This document shows, in pieces, positions 1 through 11,521 of a DNA stretch of 64,000 nucleotides (position 1 is its first letter; every line of letters starts with the position of its first letter). The notes beneath the pieces were generated by a model that worked only from the letters and a program-made list of their open reading frames with translations, was not told the origin of the DNA and did no database searches. The stretch is from positions 4,650,001 through 4,714,000 of the forward strand of contig NC_057792.1 of the NCBI RefSeq assembly GCF_014905175.1. The letters run 5' to 3'. The translations under genes were made by a program, and so were the position numbers. The stretch comes from Aphidius gifuensis. Its lineage: Eukaryota > Arthropoda > Insecta > Hymenoptera > Braconidae.

Positions 1-1488
1 ATTATCTCGTAATTTTTTAATTAAAAACCCAATAATACGTAAAGACAATTTATCAAGAGGTATACGTACTGTTTTACAAGATGAAAAACCATCAAGAGGT
101 ATATTAAAAACAAGTTTTATTGGTGGTCTTATTGGTGCAGCAATTGGTGTAGGTTATGCATTCAATAAAATCGAGCGTGACAGAAAAAATTTAGAGAATG
201 AAGGACATGAAATACCAATTGAAGTTATTAAATATAAACCAGCTTTTGAAGTTTCTCGAAAGGTTAATAATAATTAATAATAATTTATATATTTTATTTA
301 TGTTTATCAACATCTAAGTCTTTATTATAGCTTTGTAAAAACTCATTGTTTATTATGATTTTGTTTTAATTTGTCAGATAGTTTCACCAGTTGATAGTAC
401 CGGTTTAAAATTGACACTATTTCAATATCAATCATGTCCTTTTTGCTGCAAGGTAATATCAATTATTAATAACAAATTATTTGTTAATTTTACTTGTTAT
501 TAAATTATAAATTTTTATCCATCAAGGTGAGAACATTTTTGGATTACTATGGAATATCTTATGATGTCGTTGAAGTAGAGCCTGTATTTAGACCTCAAAT
601 AAAATGGTCATCATATAAAAAAGTACCAATATTATTGGCAAAAGTTGACAATGGATATCAGCCACTCAATGATAGTACAATGATTGTATCAGTTTTAGCA
701 TCATATTTAAATGATAAAACATATAAAATAAATGAATTAACAACGTTTTATCCAAAAATAGCAATTAATGATGAAAATGGAAAATTCAAAGAAGAAATTG
801 TTAATAAATATTTTTTGATGTATCAAGGATCTGTACCAAAAGACAGAACATTAGATGACATTGTGTAAATATTAATATTTTATTATACTATTTAAGTATT
901 GTTTTATTTATATTAAATTATTTTTTTAATTTATTTATTAACAGTGAAGAAAGAAAATGGAGAAAATGGGCAGATGAAGTATTTGTTCATACATTATCAC
1001 CAAATGTTTACCGAACAATTAATGAATCATATCAAACATTTAACATATTTTCAGATGTAAGTAGTATTATTTATTAAATATTTATTTATAATAATTTTTT
1101 GATATTTAAATTTAAATTTTTACAGGCTGGTAAATGGGACGAATATTTTTCATCTTGGGAAAGATTATTGATGATTAATATTGGTGCATTGGCAATGTAT
1201 TTTATTGGTAAAAGACTTAAAAAACGTCATCATTTAAAAGATGATGTTAGACAATCATTTTATGATGAAATAAATATTTGGATAAATGCAATTAATGCTA
1301 GAGGTGGTGTATTTATGGGTGGACAAAATCCAGATTTATCTGATTTAACTGTTTATGGTATATTACGTAGTATTGAAGGTTGTGATGCTTTTAAAGATGC
1401 ATTTGAAAATACTCAATTAGCTAATTGGTATCAAGCAATGACAGATAAAGTTAAAAATCATGCTGGCAGTAATATGTTGGGTAATTAA
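1..1488 (+). CDS. PTGES2: Prostaglandin E synthase 2 (membrane-associated), 5' end missing
   Basis: Exons by eye: 1-262 (open at the window edge, one base of a split codon first), 378-452, 527-864, 945-1056, 1126-1488. The joined protein has a hydrophobic Gly/Ala-rich segment near the start (TSFIGGLIGAAIGVGYAF), then a glutaredoxin-like fold with the CPFC redox motif (codons around 436-447), the VPIL strand typical of GST-like folds, and an all-helical GST C-terminal domain ending in NMLGN. In the family this protein is a Golgi/mitochondria-associated GST-like protein reported to isomerise PGH2 to PGE2 and to bind haem; its physiological role in insects (Drosophila Su(P) class) is unsettled. 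The CPFC pair is intact, so the redox site looks functional. The initiator codon and the targeting sequence lie upstream of the window. Identification rests on the CPFC-to-C-terminus pattern and is firm. Confidence 0.9.
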
Positions 1489-1733
1489 AAGTATTTTTAA
1501 TAATTATAATTTTATCATGTAAATTATTTTTTATTAATAATTTATATACTATTTTTTCTTGATTATAACAACAGTCATATAACACTAATTAAATTATTTG
1601 TTATATTGTAATTAATTGATTGAATAGTTATAGCAATAAAATTATTCTAAAATTAATTAATATTTACATGAATAATTTATTACAAAATAAAACAATAGTA
1701 TTTGATTTTAAGAGCAAAAGATTTATTTAATTT

Positions 1734-3414
1734 TCAAAGATCACAAAGTATTTGACGATAATTTAAAATAAAACCACGATTTTCAAGATCAGGTGATGGT
1801 GCATTTGGATCTGTTGATGGACCATTAGCTCTTGGATCTGTATTTGTAACAATATATAATACAAATGGTTTACTTTTACTTGTTTTTGTTGAAAAACCAT
1901 TACCACAATATCTATCTGTTGTTTCTCTAGATCCATTTATTGATGGATTTGGAATAATAACATAATTATGATCACAATCAACTCCTGAACTTGAATAATC
2001 AATTCCTAAACGACAAAAAAATATACAAAGATAGACGAAATAATTTTAAATTTTGAATAAATTAATTTACCTGGTGTATAATCAACAACACTTGAATCAC
2101 CAGATATTGAAAATGAATTTGTTTCTGATTGTGACCATTCAATTGTGCAGTATCCAAGGGCCATTCTAATGCATACACCATAATTAAGATTTTGTAATTG
2201 ACGTGTTCCAACTAATGGTGGTAGTATTGATGCTGAATTAACAGAAACATATATTTAAATTAACAATTGATCGTTGAGTTTATTTTAATCATTTGGATTA
2301 CCTCGAGGATTTGTTGTTGTTCCATAGTTGAAACTTGTGACTGAACCTGAAGTTGTATTGTAATATTGCAAACAACCTGTTGGTGCTATTGATAAATTTA
2401 AAAAAAATTAATTTATATATTATTTTTTGTTATTTTTTTGTCTTACCTCGCCAAGGTGAATCACAAGCAATTTGACGAATTCTTAAATTCCATTTACGTC
2501 CAAATTTATACTCAGCATTTGTATTTATAGATATGGTTATTGGATTATTTTCAAAAAATTCTACATAAACTAAAAAAACAAAATAATGAAAATTAAATTT
2601 AAATATATTTACGCTAATTATTGATAATATATTTTACCATGTTGCTTTGAATTATCACCACAAATTCTGGGCACACTTGTAGAACCACCAGAAATAAGTA
2701 AAAAATCATAATCACATACGCCACTTCCATTTGGTTGTGATAAACTCAATTCCAAAAAATCAATTCGTAGCTAAATATATTTAAAAAAGTTATTATTTAT
2801 TCTTATTTAAATTTTATTTATAAAAAAATTTACCTGGCAAATATTCGAATTACATTTGTTGATTGTAATAACACATCTTTCTCCTCCTTCATATGATGAA
2901 TAAAATCCAGGATTAACAAAATAAGTATTATTAACATTTGAAGTTGTTCCACACTCTTTACGAACTGAAGAAGAATATAATTTATAAATTTTTCAATTTA
3001 GCTATTATAAATTAAACGAAAAATATTACTTACAAGTACAACAAACACCAAGTTTATTAGCACAACTACCCGAAGAAATACCACCATATTTTGCACATTC
3101 ATTTTTAGTAAAACAAGTACCACGAAATGTATTTCCAGAATTTCCAGAACACTCGGAATTTTTAAATCTAACAACACTAAATAACGGAAAAACTGTAACA
3201 GAAATAAAATTATTAATTTAAAAAAAAATAAATAGCTATTTTTTTAATCCCTGAGGGATGTTATTTGGTAAAACTTACATCTTGCTTGTCTATCTTGATG
3301 CTGATAAATATCTAATGCACTATCATCCCTCAAGGATTCATTAAATACACCATTAATCTCACCAATTATAAATCCCATTGTTATTATAAAAATAGATAAA
3401 ATAATTCCAAACAT
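1734..3414 (-). CDS. Secreted CUB-domain protein, function unknown
   Basis: Eight exons: 3414-3279, 3192-3034, 2964-2834, 2770-2638, 2569-2447, 2385-2302, 2232-2071, 2005-1734; all junctions are GT-AG and sum to 1200 nt, 399 residues. The start Met opens a hydrophobic signal peptide (MFGIILSIFIITMGF), with no membrane segment later, so the product should be secreted. After it comes a short cysteine-rich segment (CSGN..CFTKNEC..GSCANKLGVCC) resembling the small disulfide modules placed before CUB domains in insect proteins. Then follow a CUB domain (FRKECGTTS... to QIACDSPWR) and a second, CUB-like C-terminal half that contains GTRQLQNLNYG, GYCTIEWSQ and a cysteine-bounded end (DRYCGNGF). This architecture is common in insect genomes as uncharacterised CUB proteins; no catalytic residues are seen. 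CUB domains usually bind proteins or calcium. I do not recognise a named orthologue. Confidence 0.85.
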
Positions 3415-3846
3415 ATTCTTGATGTATTACTAACTGAATGATCATGATACATTTAAACTTAAAAAAAATATTTTAACGAGTATGATCCATTCAAAGTAAC
3501 GGTGAATCATTTGCACATTAAATTAGATATAATTATCACCTTAAAAAAATTTAAATTCAATGTGTTAAAATATTCAAATAACTGTCTTTATTTTAGTACC
3601 GCTATTACCTATTATAAAAAGGACACTTTGACCGCATTTTATTTGTAGACGTCTGATTAGTCAAAATTTTTTAGCAATTAATTATGATTAACTCTTTTAT
3701 TGTTTTCTCTCTCAAGTTGGCTTATGTTATTATTGATAATAAGATACACAGAAATATATACAATCAGCACTGGAGTTGCAAAGTTTTATTTAAATAGTAA
3801 ACTTATTTTCATGTTATTTAGTATATTTAAAAAATTTATGATAATA
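3415..3846. other. Intergenic, upstream of the CUB gene
   Basis: No reading frame of note. An Inr-like TCAGTTAG lies on the minus strand near 3431-3438, about 20 nt before the CUB-gene ATG, and may be its transcription start. A TATAAAA string near 3613 is on the plus strand and has no gene after it, only the repeat array. Confidence 0.4.
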
Positions 3847-6090
3847 CCTCTTTTCGAATTCTACATTCCTGATAAATAATAAGCGAAATCTTTGAAAAAT
3901 TACTTCTTTGGATTTCTGTCGGCCTGATATTTTTAGAAAAAAATTTAACTAATTTGTATCAGGAACATAGAATGACCGAAAAGGTATTTGATGTTTTTTG
4001 AAATTTACCTCCTCGATTTTATATTTGCCTGATATTTGAATAAAAAATTTTTTTTTCGAGTATCAGGAATATAGAATGAGCGAAGAGGTATTTGATATTT
4101 TTGAAAATACCTCCTTCCTCATTCTATATCCCTGATACTCGAATATTTTTTTTTCCATAAATTTTTTGAAATTTGATAGAGAAAAAAATTTTCGAGTATC
4201 AGGAACATAGAATGACAGAAGAGGTATTTGATATTTTTGAAAATACCTCTTTGCTCATTCTATGTTCCTGATACTCGAATATTTTTTTTCCATAAATTTT
4301 TTGAAATTTGATAGAGAAAAAATTTTTCGAGTATCAGGAACATAGAATGAGCGAAGAGGTATTCGATATTTTCGAAAAAATCAGCGCCATCTATTGTTTT
4401 TTTTCGGAACTATAGGGTAAACACATTGAAATATCATAGATAGAAGAGGGCTGTTTTATCAGGGTTGTAGAACAGGAAAAGAGGTATTTTCTGAGTTAAC
4501 AAGTTTAGCGCCATCTATTATTTTTCTTAGGAACTATAGAGTAAACACATTGAAATATTATAGATAGAAGAGGGCTGTTTTATCAGGGTTGTAGAACAGG
4601 AAAAGAGGTATTTTCTGAGTTAACAAGTTTAGCGCCATCTATTATTTTTCTTAGGAACTATAGGGTAAACACATTGAAATATCATAGATAGAAGAGGGCT
4701 GTTTTATCAGGGTTGTAGAACAGGAAAAGAGGTATTTTCTGAGTTAACAAGTTTAGCGCCATCTATTATTTTTTTCAGGAACTATAGGGTAAACACATTG
4801 AAATATTATAGATAGAAGAAGGCTGTTTTATCAGGGTTGTAGAACAGGAAAAGAGGTTTTTTTTCAGTTAACGAGTTTTGCGCCATCTATTATTTTTTTT
4901 CGGAACTATAGGGTAAACACATTGAAATATTATAGAGAGAAGAAGGCTGTTTTATCAGGGTTGTAGAACAGGAAAAGAGGTATTTTTTCAGTTAACGAGT
5001 TTTGCGCCATCTATTGTTTTTTTTAGAATGTAAACATTGATATGAAGTCATAGAGAAGCGTATCAGGGTTGTAGAACAGGAAAAGAGGTCTGGAGCAATA
5101 AGTTCAGTGTTTGCTTTTTTAGCTGATATTGTTGTAGAATGGAGGTATTTTTGTTAGCCAGCGCCATCTATTGTTTTTTTTTAAACAATGGAGGTAAAAC
5201 ATAAAAAACAATAGATGGCGCAAAACTCGTTAACTGAAAAAATACCTCTTTTCCTGTTCTACAACCCTGATAAAACAGCCCTCTTCTATCTATGATATTT
5301 CAATGTGTTTACCCTATAGTTCCTGAAAAAAATAATAGATGGCGCTGAACTTGTTAACTCAAAAAATACCTCTTTTCCTGTTCTACAACCCTGATAAAAC
5401 AGCCCTCTTCTATCTATGATATTTCAATGTGTTTACCCTTTCTTGCAAAAAAAAAATAATAGATGGGCAAACTCGTTAACTGAAAAATAATTTTTCCTGT
5501 TCTACAACCCCTGATAAAACAGCCTTCTTCTCTATCAATATTTCAATGTGTTTACCCTATAGTTCCGAAAACAATAGATATGTTGATTTTTCAAAATATT
5601 TGAATGTTTCACTATTATTTTCTATGTTCTTTTCTGATACTCGAATATTTTTTTTCCACAAATTTTTTGAAATTTGATAGAGAAAAAAAGTTTCGAGTAT
5701 CCGGAACATAGAATGACAGAGGAGGTATTTGGTAGTTTTGAAAATATACTCCCTTGCTCTTATGTTCTGATACTCTAAATATTTTTTCCACAAATTTTGA
5801 AATTTGATAGAGAAAATTTTTTTAGTATCCGGAACATAGAAATGAAAAGAAGTATTTGATATTTTTGAGGTATTTTCTTAAAATATTCTATGTTCCTGAT
5901 ACTCGAATATTTTTTTTTTAATTATTTTTAAAATTTTTTTGAAATTTGATGGAAAAAAAAAATGTTGAAGTATCAGGAACATAGAATGAACAAAGAGGTA
6001 TTTGATATTTTTTCAAACAAGTGGCGCCAAAGAAAAAAAATTTTTCTTGTAACAGGGATATAGAACAGGCAAAGAGGTATCAATGAGTTA
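3847..6090. repeat. Palindromic repeat array (124-bp tandem unit inside hairpin units)
   Basis: The left part (3847-4383) is built of hairpin units of about 136 bp: an arm reading acctctttgctcattctat, the text ttcctgatactcgaa, an AT spacer, then the reverse complement of the arm. From 4384 a second unit repeats head-to-tail with an exact 124-bp period: GCGCCATCTATT begins at 4384, 4508, 4632, 4756, 4880 and 5004, with a diverged copy at 5161. The array then inverts: AATAGATGGCGC copies at about 5209 and 5334 run the other way, with two decayed copies near 5457 and 5570. The hairpin units return at 5630-6090. Both unit types share the pattern TCTAnnnnCCTGATA beside acctctt, so they look related. 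No transposase or other coding frame is present; a frame at 5557-5793 is chance. This is a satellite-like or foldback element; the family is not recognised. Confidence 0.9.
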
Positions 6091-6343
6091 TGAAAAATAA
6101 AAAAAGAGATGATAAATAAAACTGCTACAATAAAGATACACAAGAATATAAAAAATTACGCGCTGATCGTGTTCGATCGCTCTTGTATAGTTGTATAAAT
6201 AAAAATTACTTATATATTGTAAATTAATTTAATATTACAAACCAAAAGCTTAATTGTTTTTTTAAAATTACAAATAAATATTTCGAGCATCAAATTAAAT
6301 AAAGTAATATGTTTTTCATATATATATATATTTTGTAAATTAA

Positions 6344-9300
6344 TTAATTAATAGAGACAGTTGAAACTCGACAAAATGGACAATGTCCTTGACGAAGAAG
6401 TGCCAATTCATAATCATCAGCATGAAATAGTCTCAAACAATATTTGCAATATGTTATTTGTAAATCAGGAAGTAAATTTTTATAATATTTAGTTTTAAAT
6501 GGTACTGGCCATTTAATAATAATAACACTTGTTGGTTCAATATTTTTTAAAACTTTTCTGCCAACTTTAACAATTGAATCACCAATTTTTGGATCATTAA
6601 ATTTAATCATTTTAGCTGTAAATAAATCAGTAATATTATCATCAATTGTCAATTGATTTTCAATAATATCATTATCATTATCATTATTATCATCATCATT
6701 ATGAATACTATCAATATTTTCATAAATTAATTTTTCAGCTTCATCATCATCAATATCATCATCAAGTTGAAATTCAACAAGTGGTAATATTTCAAATTGT
6801 CCAAATGAATATTGAAATTTTAATCCACATTGTACACAACAATTACAATGTTTATTATTAGATGGTAATAAAGAATTAAATGTTGAACAACGATAACATA
6901 GCGGTAATAATTCTTCTGGATCAGTATATTGATAACTTTTAATAGCTAATGTTAATATTTCAATTTGGCTTTGTTGATAATCTGGTATTTTCATTGTTTT
7001 TAATTTTTCTAATAATTGCATTGATAATTTATTAGCACCAAGTGTTTTAGCTTGTTTAATAAGTGCATAAATAATTTGTACTTTTGATATACCATAAATA
7101 TTAATACCTTGAATTTTATTCAATAAATATCTTGATATATTAAATAATGCCTCAGGCATAAATGATGTAAATGGTTCTTCTTGATAACGAAATATTTCAT
7201 GATATGCATAATATATATCAGCTTTATCAGAATAATCATTAAATATATTAATAATATCATTATCATTTTTATTATTTAATTCAAGACTTAATTGTGATAA
7301 TAACCAATAAAAATATGATGCATCTTTAAATCTTCTTTCAATAATAGCATTATCAGCAAGTGTTGTTAATACATGTATTGATTCATCAACTTGTCCAGCT
7401 AATTTAAATGCTTCTTGTGCTTCAGAAAATCTTCCAGTATCAACAAGCCATCTTGCGTATGGTCCATATATATGTGATTTTAATTTTGTATTACGTTCAG
7501 CTAATTCAAATGCTTCTGGCCATGCTTGTGCATCAATAAGTACATCAGCAACATCTTTATCATCACCAAGACGTGTAAATATTTCAGCAGCACCATGTGT
7601 TGCACCAAGTTTACGTAATTTTTTACCAATTATTGTTAAATTATTACGATCACCTTTATCAATTTGTCTACCAACTTTAATTAATAAATCAATCCATCCA
7701 TATTCAGATATAATATTAATAGCACGTTGTATATCACCAGCAGCTAAAAACATTTCAGCAGCAGCACGTGGTTCACCTAAACTTTTTGCCCATTCAGCAC
7801 GTCTACGTAATAATACAGTACGATCTTGTGAATTACCACTTGTTATAAATTCTTGTGCAATATCAAACATTCGTAAATCTGAATACATATCAAGTGCATA
7901 TTGTTGTAAACCAGCTTTTTGATATAATTTTGCTGCATCACGTAATTTACCCATTGATGCTGATGCAATTGCCATACATCCTTCTCTACCCCATTCACCT
8001 GTTTCTAATTTTTCTAATATTTCATTAACAACTTCAATATAACGTAAATTTTTTAAACGTGTAAATGAATTTTCAGCTATTTTTAATTCAAGTTTTTCCA
8101 ATGATGATAAACCAAGTGATAACCAATCTGTTTCAGCAACACCTAAACATGCTATTTTATATGCTGATATATAATCATTAATATCAATATATTGATACAT
8201 TGTTGTTGTTAATGGTATGTCAATTGTTTTTATATTTGTACCAATAATACAATATACCTTTGAGCCATTATTACCAACAACAAAACCACTAAATTTTTGA
8301 TGATATTCAGGAAAATTTGATACTTTTATTGATAATGTATCATTTGTTGAAAAACAATACATATCTTCAAATGAACGATTAAATGATACTGATGTTACAT
8401 CATTTTTTTCATATATTATATCATCATTATTATTATTATTACTGCTGCTACTAGTATTTATATTAATTATTGTTAATAAACCATTATCAGTAACAATTGC
8501 TAATTTTTCTTTTTGTGAACTAATATCAAGACAACGTATTGAACTATTTAATTTTATAATTAATGATGGAAATGGATTATCTAAATATATTTTAACAACT
8601 TGTCCACTTTTTAAACCAGTTATTATACATTCTTTACCAATTGGTCCACCAATAACTTTAATATATGTTATTGAATTATCTAATATCCATTCTCTTTCAA
8701 CAATACCAGTAAATGATAAACTTTGTAATCTTTTATCTAAACATAATACTAAATGTTTTGATGTTACAACAAGAAGATTACAATCAAGTGATTGTCCAAG
8801 TTTTTCTTGACAACGATAATGCATACCATCATTACCAGATAATTCATAAATAATAACTCTTTCTGGTAATTGTACAGCAAGTTTATCACGATAAACAGCA
8901 ATTTTTTTAATTAAATCTTTACATTTAATTCTAACTTTTTGATTTGTTTGTAAATTTTGAATAATAATATCAGTCATATTTTCACGATATGCATAACGTT
9001 CACCATATAAACCATGTACAATATCCCATGATAATTGTAAATAATTTATACTACCATTTTGTGTACCAATTGCAATATGTGATGATGTTGGATTAACAGC
9101 ACAACTCCATACCCATGAATCATAATCATTACCAATTTTTGTTAATTGAAAACCTTCATTTGTCATTAATAAACATTTTTTATTACTACCAACAACTAGA
9201 AGATATTGTCCATCAGGAAAATGAAGAATTTTTAATGGAATAAAATCAATTGTTCTTTCACGTCCAATTTGACGACCAGTTTGTGTATAAAATGATATTG

Positions 9301-10056
9301 TACCATTCCATTCAGCAATTGCAAGAATATCATTATTTGATTCATCACGTGGTTGTCCCCATGATAAACTCCATACAGCACTTGTTCCTGGACGATCAAT
9401 TCTCAAATGTTCATCACCATTTTTATTTCTAATTGATACATAACCAGATGCAAAACCAATTGCTAAATATTGTCCATTACGTGTCCAAGAACAGCAATTT
9501 ATTCTACCACCAGATTTTACTTTTTGTAAATTTTTTTGCTCTGATGACCAAATTGTTAATTCACTAGATGAACAACTTACAAGTTGATGTGTTATTGGAT
9601 TAAATTGCATACATTGAACAGCTTCACTATGTGAATATTTTAAAATACCATCTAGCTTTGATGTCCAAACAATAACACTTTTATCAGCACTTCCTGAGGC
9701 AAATTTTTTTCCATCTTTTGCATAACAAACACAATAAACTGTGTCTTTATGACCTGATAAATAAAATAATACAATTATTTAATTTATCTAATTGTTCATT
9801 AGTGTAATTAATTTACCTTTTAGTGATTTTATTAAAACTCCTTTTGTCGTTTCATAAACAAGAACTTGTGATCCAGCAGTTACAACAAGTTGAGTACCAT
9901 CTGGACTAAAGCACAAATCATAAATGCTGAAAACAACAAATAAATAGTGTTAATTTAAAAGCTAGATGCTAAAGATATAAAAATTTTTAAAAAGAATACA
10001 AACCATTGTTCTTGTCTGTCCTGGACCTGGTCTACCCAGGTTGTTATAGCTCTCAT
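6344..10056 (-). CDS. IFT122: Intraflagellar transport protein 122 (IFT-A core subunit)
   Basis: Exons 10056-10004, 9926-9817 and 9753-6344 join to 3573 nt, 1190 residues, close to the vertebrate length. The start MRAITTW matches the family's MRA start, so the Met inside the large exon at 9610 is not the initiator. WD40 repeats fill roughly the first 600 residues (GHKDTVYCVCYAKDGKKFASGSADKS is exon 3's start), including the family segment around YAYRENMTD and VRIKCKDLIKK. A TPR-like helical solenoid follows (AAKLYQKAGLQQYALDMY, AAEMFLAAGDIQRA). The C-terminus has zinc-binding Cys pairs CYRC, CVQC, CKYC and CPFC. IFT122 is a core IFT-A subunit needed for retrograde transport and for import of membrane proteins into cilia; in insects it acts in ciliated sensory neurons. 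An Asn/Asp-rich insert near residue 1080 is a low-complexity feature of this genome. An RFX X-box sits 184 bp upstream of the ATG. Confidence 0.95.
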
Positions 10057-10732
10057 AATTATATTATGTATTTGATTATAGTGTTATCTAAATAATCCTT
10101 TGCATTTTATGTACCTTGACCCAAATATATACTTTGTTTTTTAAATAATTTGTTTGTTTTCAAGTATCCAAGAATCCTATATACATTTTGTTTGGTTTTG
10201 ACAAGCGTCATTGTTTGGTACTTGTTCCCGTTATTGTCCGTTACCCTGGCAACCAAATAAAAAAAGAGTTAATTCACTATACAGTGCTAAGGTGTTTTTT
10301 TTTTTTTTTTTTTTTTTATTTGTACAAAATTCTCAGTAAATAGCGTCTGACCAAATTCACGCCACCGTGAGATTAGTCAAACGTCAAGAATAAAAAAAAA
10401 AAAAGCAAGCTGATTCTAATCCCACTCACTAACTCACTTGCTTGTTTGCTTGTCAAAAAGAAATAACACATATATTTATTAATATTAGTTATTTCTTTAT
10501 TATTATACAATATTATAGATAAATAATATATTCTAGTATTATTTCTATTATTCACTATCAAGGTAATAAAAGAAAAAAATCCTTGAAAAAATAAAAAAAA
10601 TAAGTTCATAGAAATATTTTTTTAGTAAATAATTTTTTAATTAAAAACAAAAAAGTTTCAATACTACATTGTCGTGTATTTTTATTGTATGTATAATAAA
10701 GTCGTGAAGACAATTAAACACCTATCTTTAAC
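10057..10732. other. Divergent promoter region between IFT122 and Ubc12
   Basis: A head-to-head intergenic stretch of 676 bp. Apart from the X-box it holds a T-run at about 10294-10317 and AT-rich sequence. The frame on the minus strand at 10373-10609 is low complexity and not supported as a gene. Confidence 0.6.
10240..10253. promoter_or_regulatory. RFX X-box (GTTACCCTGGCAAC) at the IFT122 promoter
   Basis: The 14-mer fits the X-box consensus GTNRCC-N(0-3)-RGYAAC with two spacer bases and perfect half-sites. It is about 184 bp before the IFT122 start codon. RFX factors (DAF-19 in worms, Rfx in Drosophila) drive ciliary genes through this site, so its position beside an IFT gene is what one would expect. 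It is 480 bp from the Ubc12 start codon, so an effect there is less likely. Confidence 0.85.
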
Positions 10733-11521
10733 ATGATTAAATTATTTTCATTGAAACAAGCAAAAAAAGATGGTGAATCACCAAAAGCAGGTACTCAAAA
10801 AAAAGCATCAGCAGCACAATTGAGAATAACAAAAGGTCATTATTTAAATAATAATAATAACTATTACTAATTTTTTTTTTAACCTTCAAATTAATTGAAT
10901 TATAAATATTGTTATTTTATTTTACAGATATCAATGAATTAAATTTACCTAAAACTTGTAATACTGAATTTCCAAATCCAGATGATTTGTTGAATTTTAA
11001 ATTAAACATAAGTCCTGATGAGGTAAGTTAATAAGTTTTATGTTACTATTTATTTACACTTTATAATAATTTGTTTTTTCTATTATTTAGGGTTTTTATA
11101 AAGGAGGAAAATTTACATTTAGCTTTAAAGTTGGGCCAAATTATCCTCATGAACCACCAAAAGTAAAATGTGAAACACAAGTTTATCATCCAAATATTGA
11201 TCTTGAGGGTAATGTTTGTCTTAATATATTGAGGGAAGATTGGAAACCAGTATTGACAATCAATTCAATTGTTTATGGTCTTCAATATTTGTTTTTGGTA
11301 ATAATGATAATAATTAACAATCAATTAATCAATCATCAAATAAATGAAAAATAAAATTAATAATTAATTTTTTTAAACAGGAACCAAATCCAGAAGATCC
11401 ATTAAACAAAGATGCTGCTGAAGTTTTGCAAAATAATAGACGTGCTTTTGAACAAAATGTTATAAAAGCAATGAGAGGTGGTTATGTTGGATCAGCCTAT
11501 TTTGAAAGATGCTTAAAGTGA
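10733..11521 (+). CDS. UBE2M: NEDD8-conjugating enzyme E2 Ubc12
   Basis: Exons 10733-10835, 10928-11022, 11091-11297 and 11381-11521; 546 nt, 181 residues (human 183). The first residues MIKLFSLKQ are the family's N-terminal peptide that docks on the NEDD8 E1 (NAE1-UBA3). The UBC fold is complete, with the HPN motif (VYHPNIDLEG) and the catalytic cysteine in NVCLNILREDW, residue 109 (human Cys111). It carries activated NEDD8 from the E1 and passes it to cullins with RBX1, which switches on cullin-RING ubiquitin ligases. The C-terminus YFERCLK is near identical to vertebrates. Nothing suggests loss of function. Start chosen because it gives the docking peptide and follows a stop-rich leader. 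Confidence 0.97.

Noticed and set aside
3613..3620. TATAAAA on the plus strand near 3613
   Set aside because: No gene follows on that strand; only the repeat array.
5557..5793. 78-codon frame in the palindromic array
   Set aside because: Within decayed repeat units, not kept between copies.
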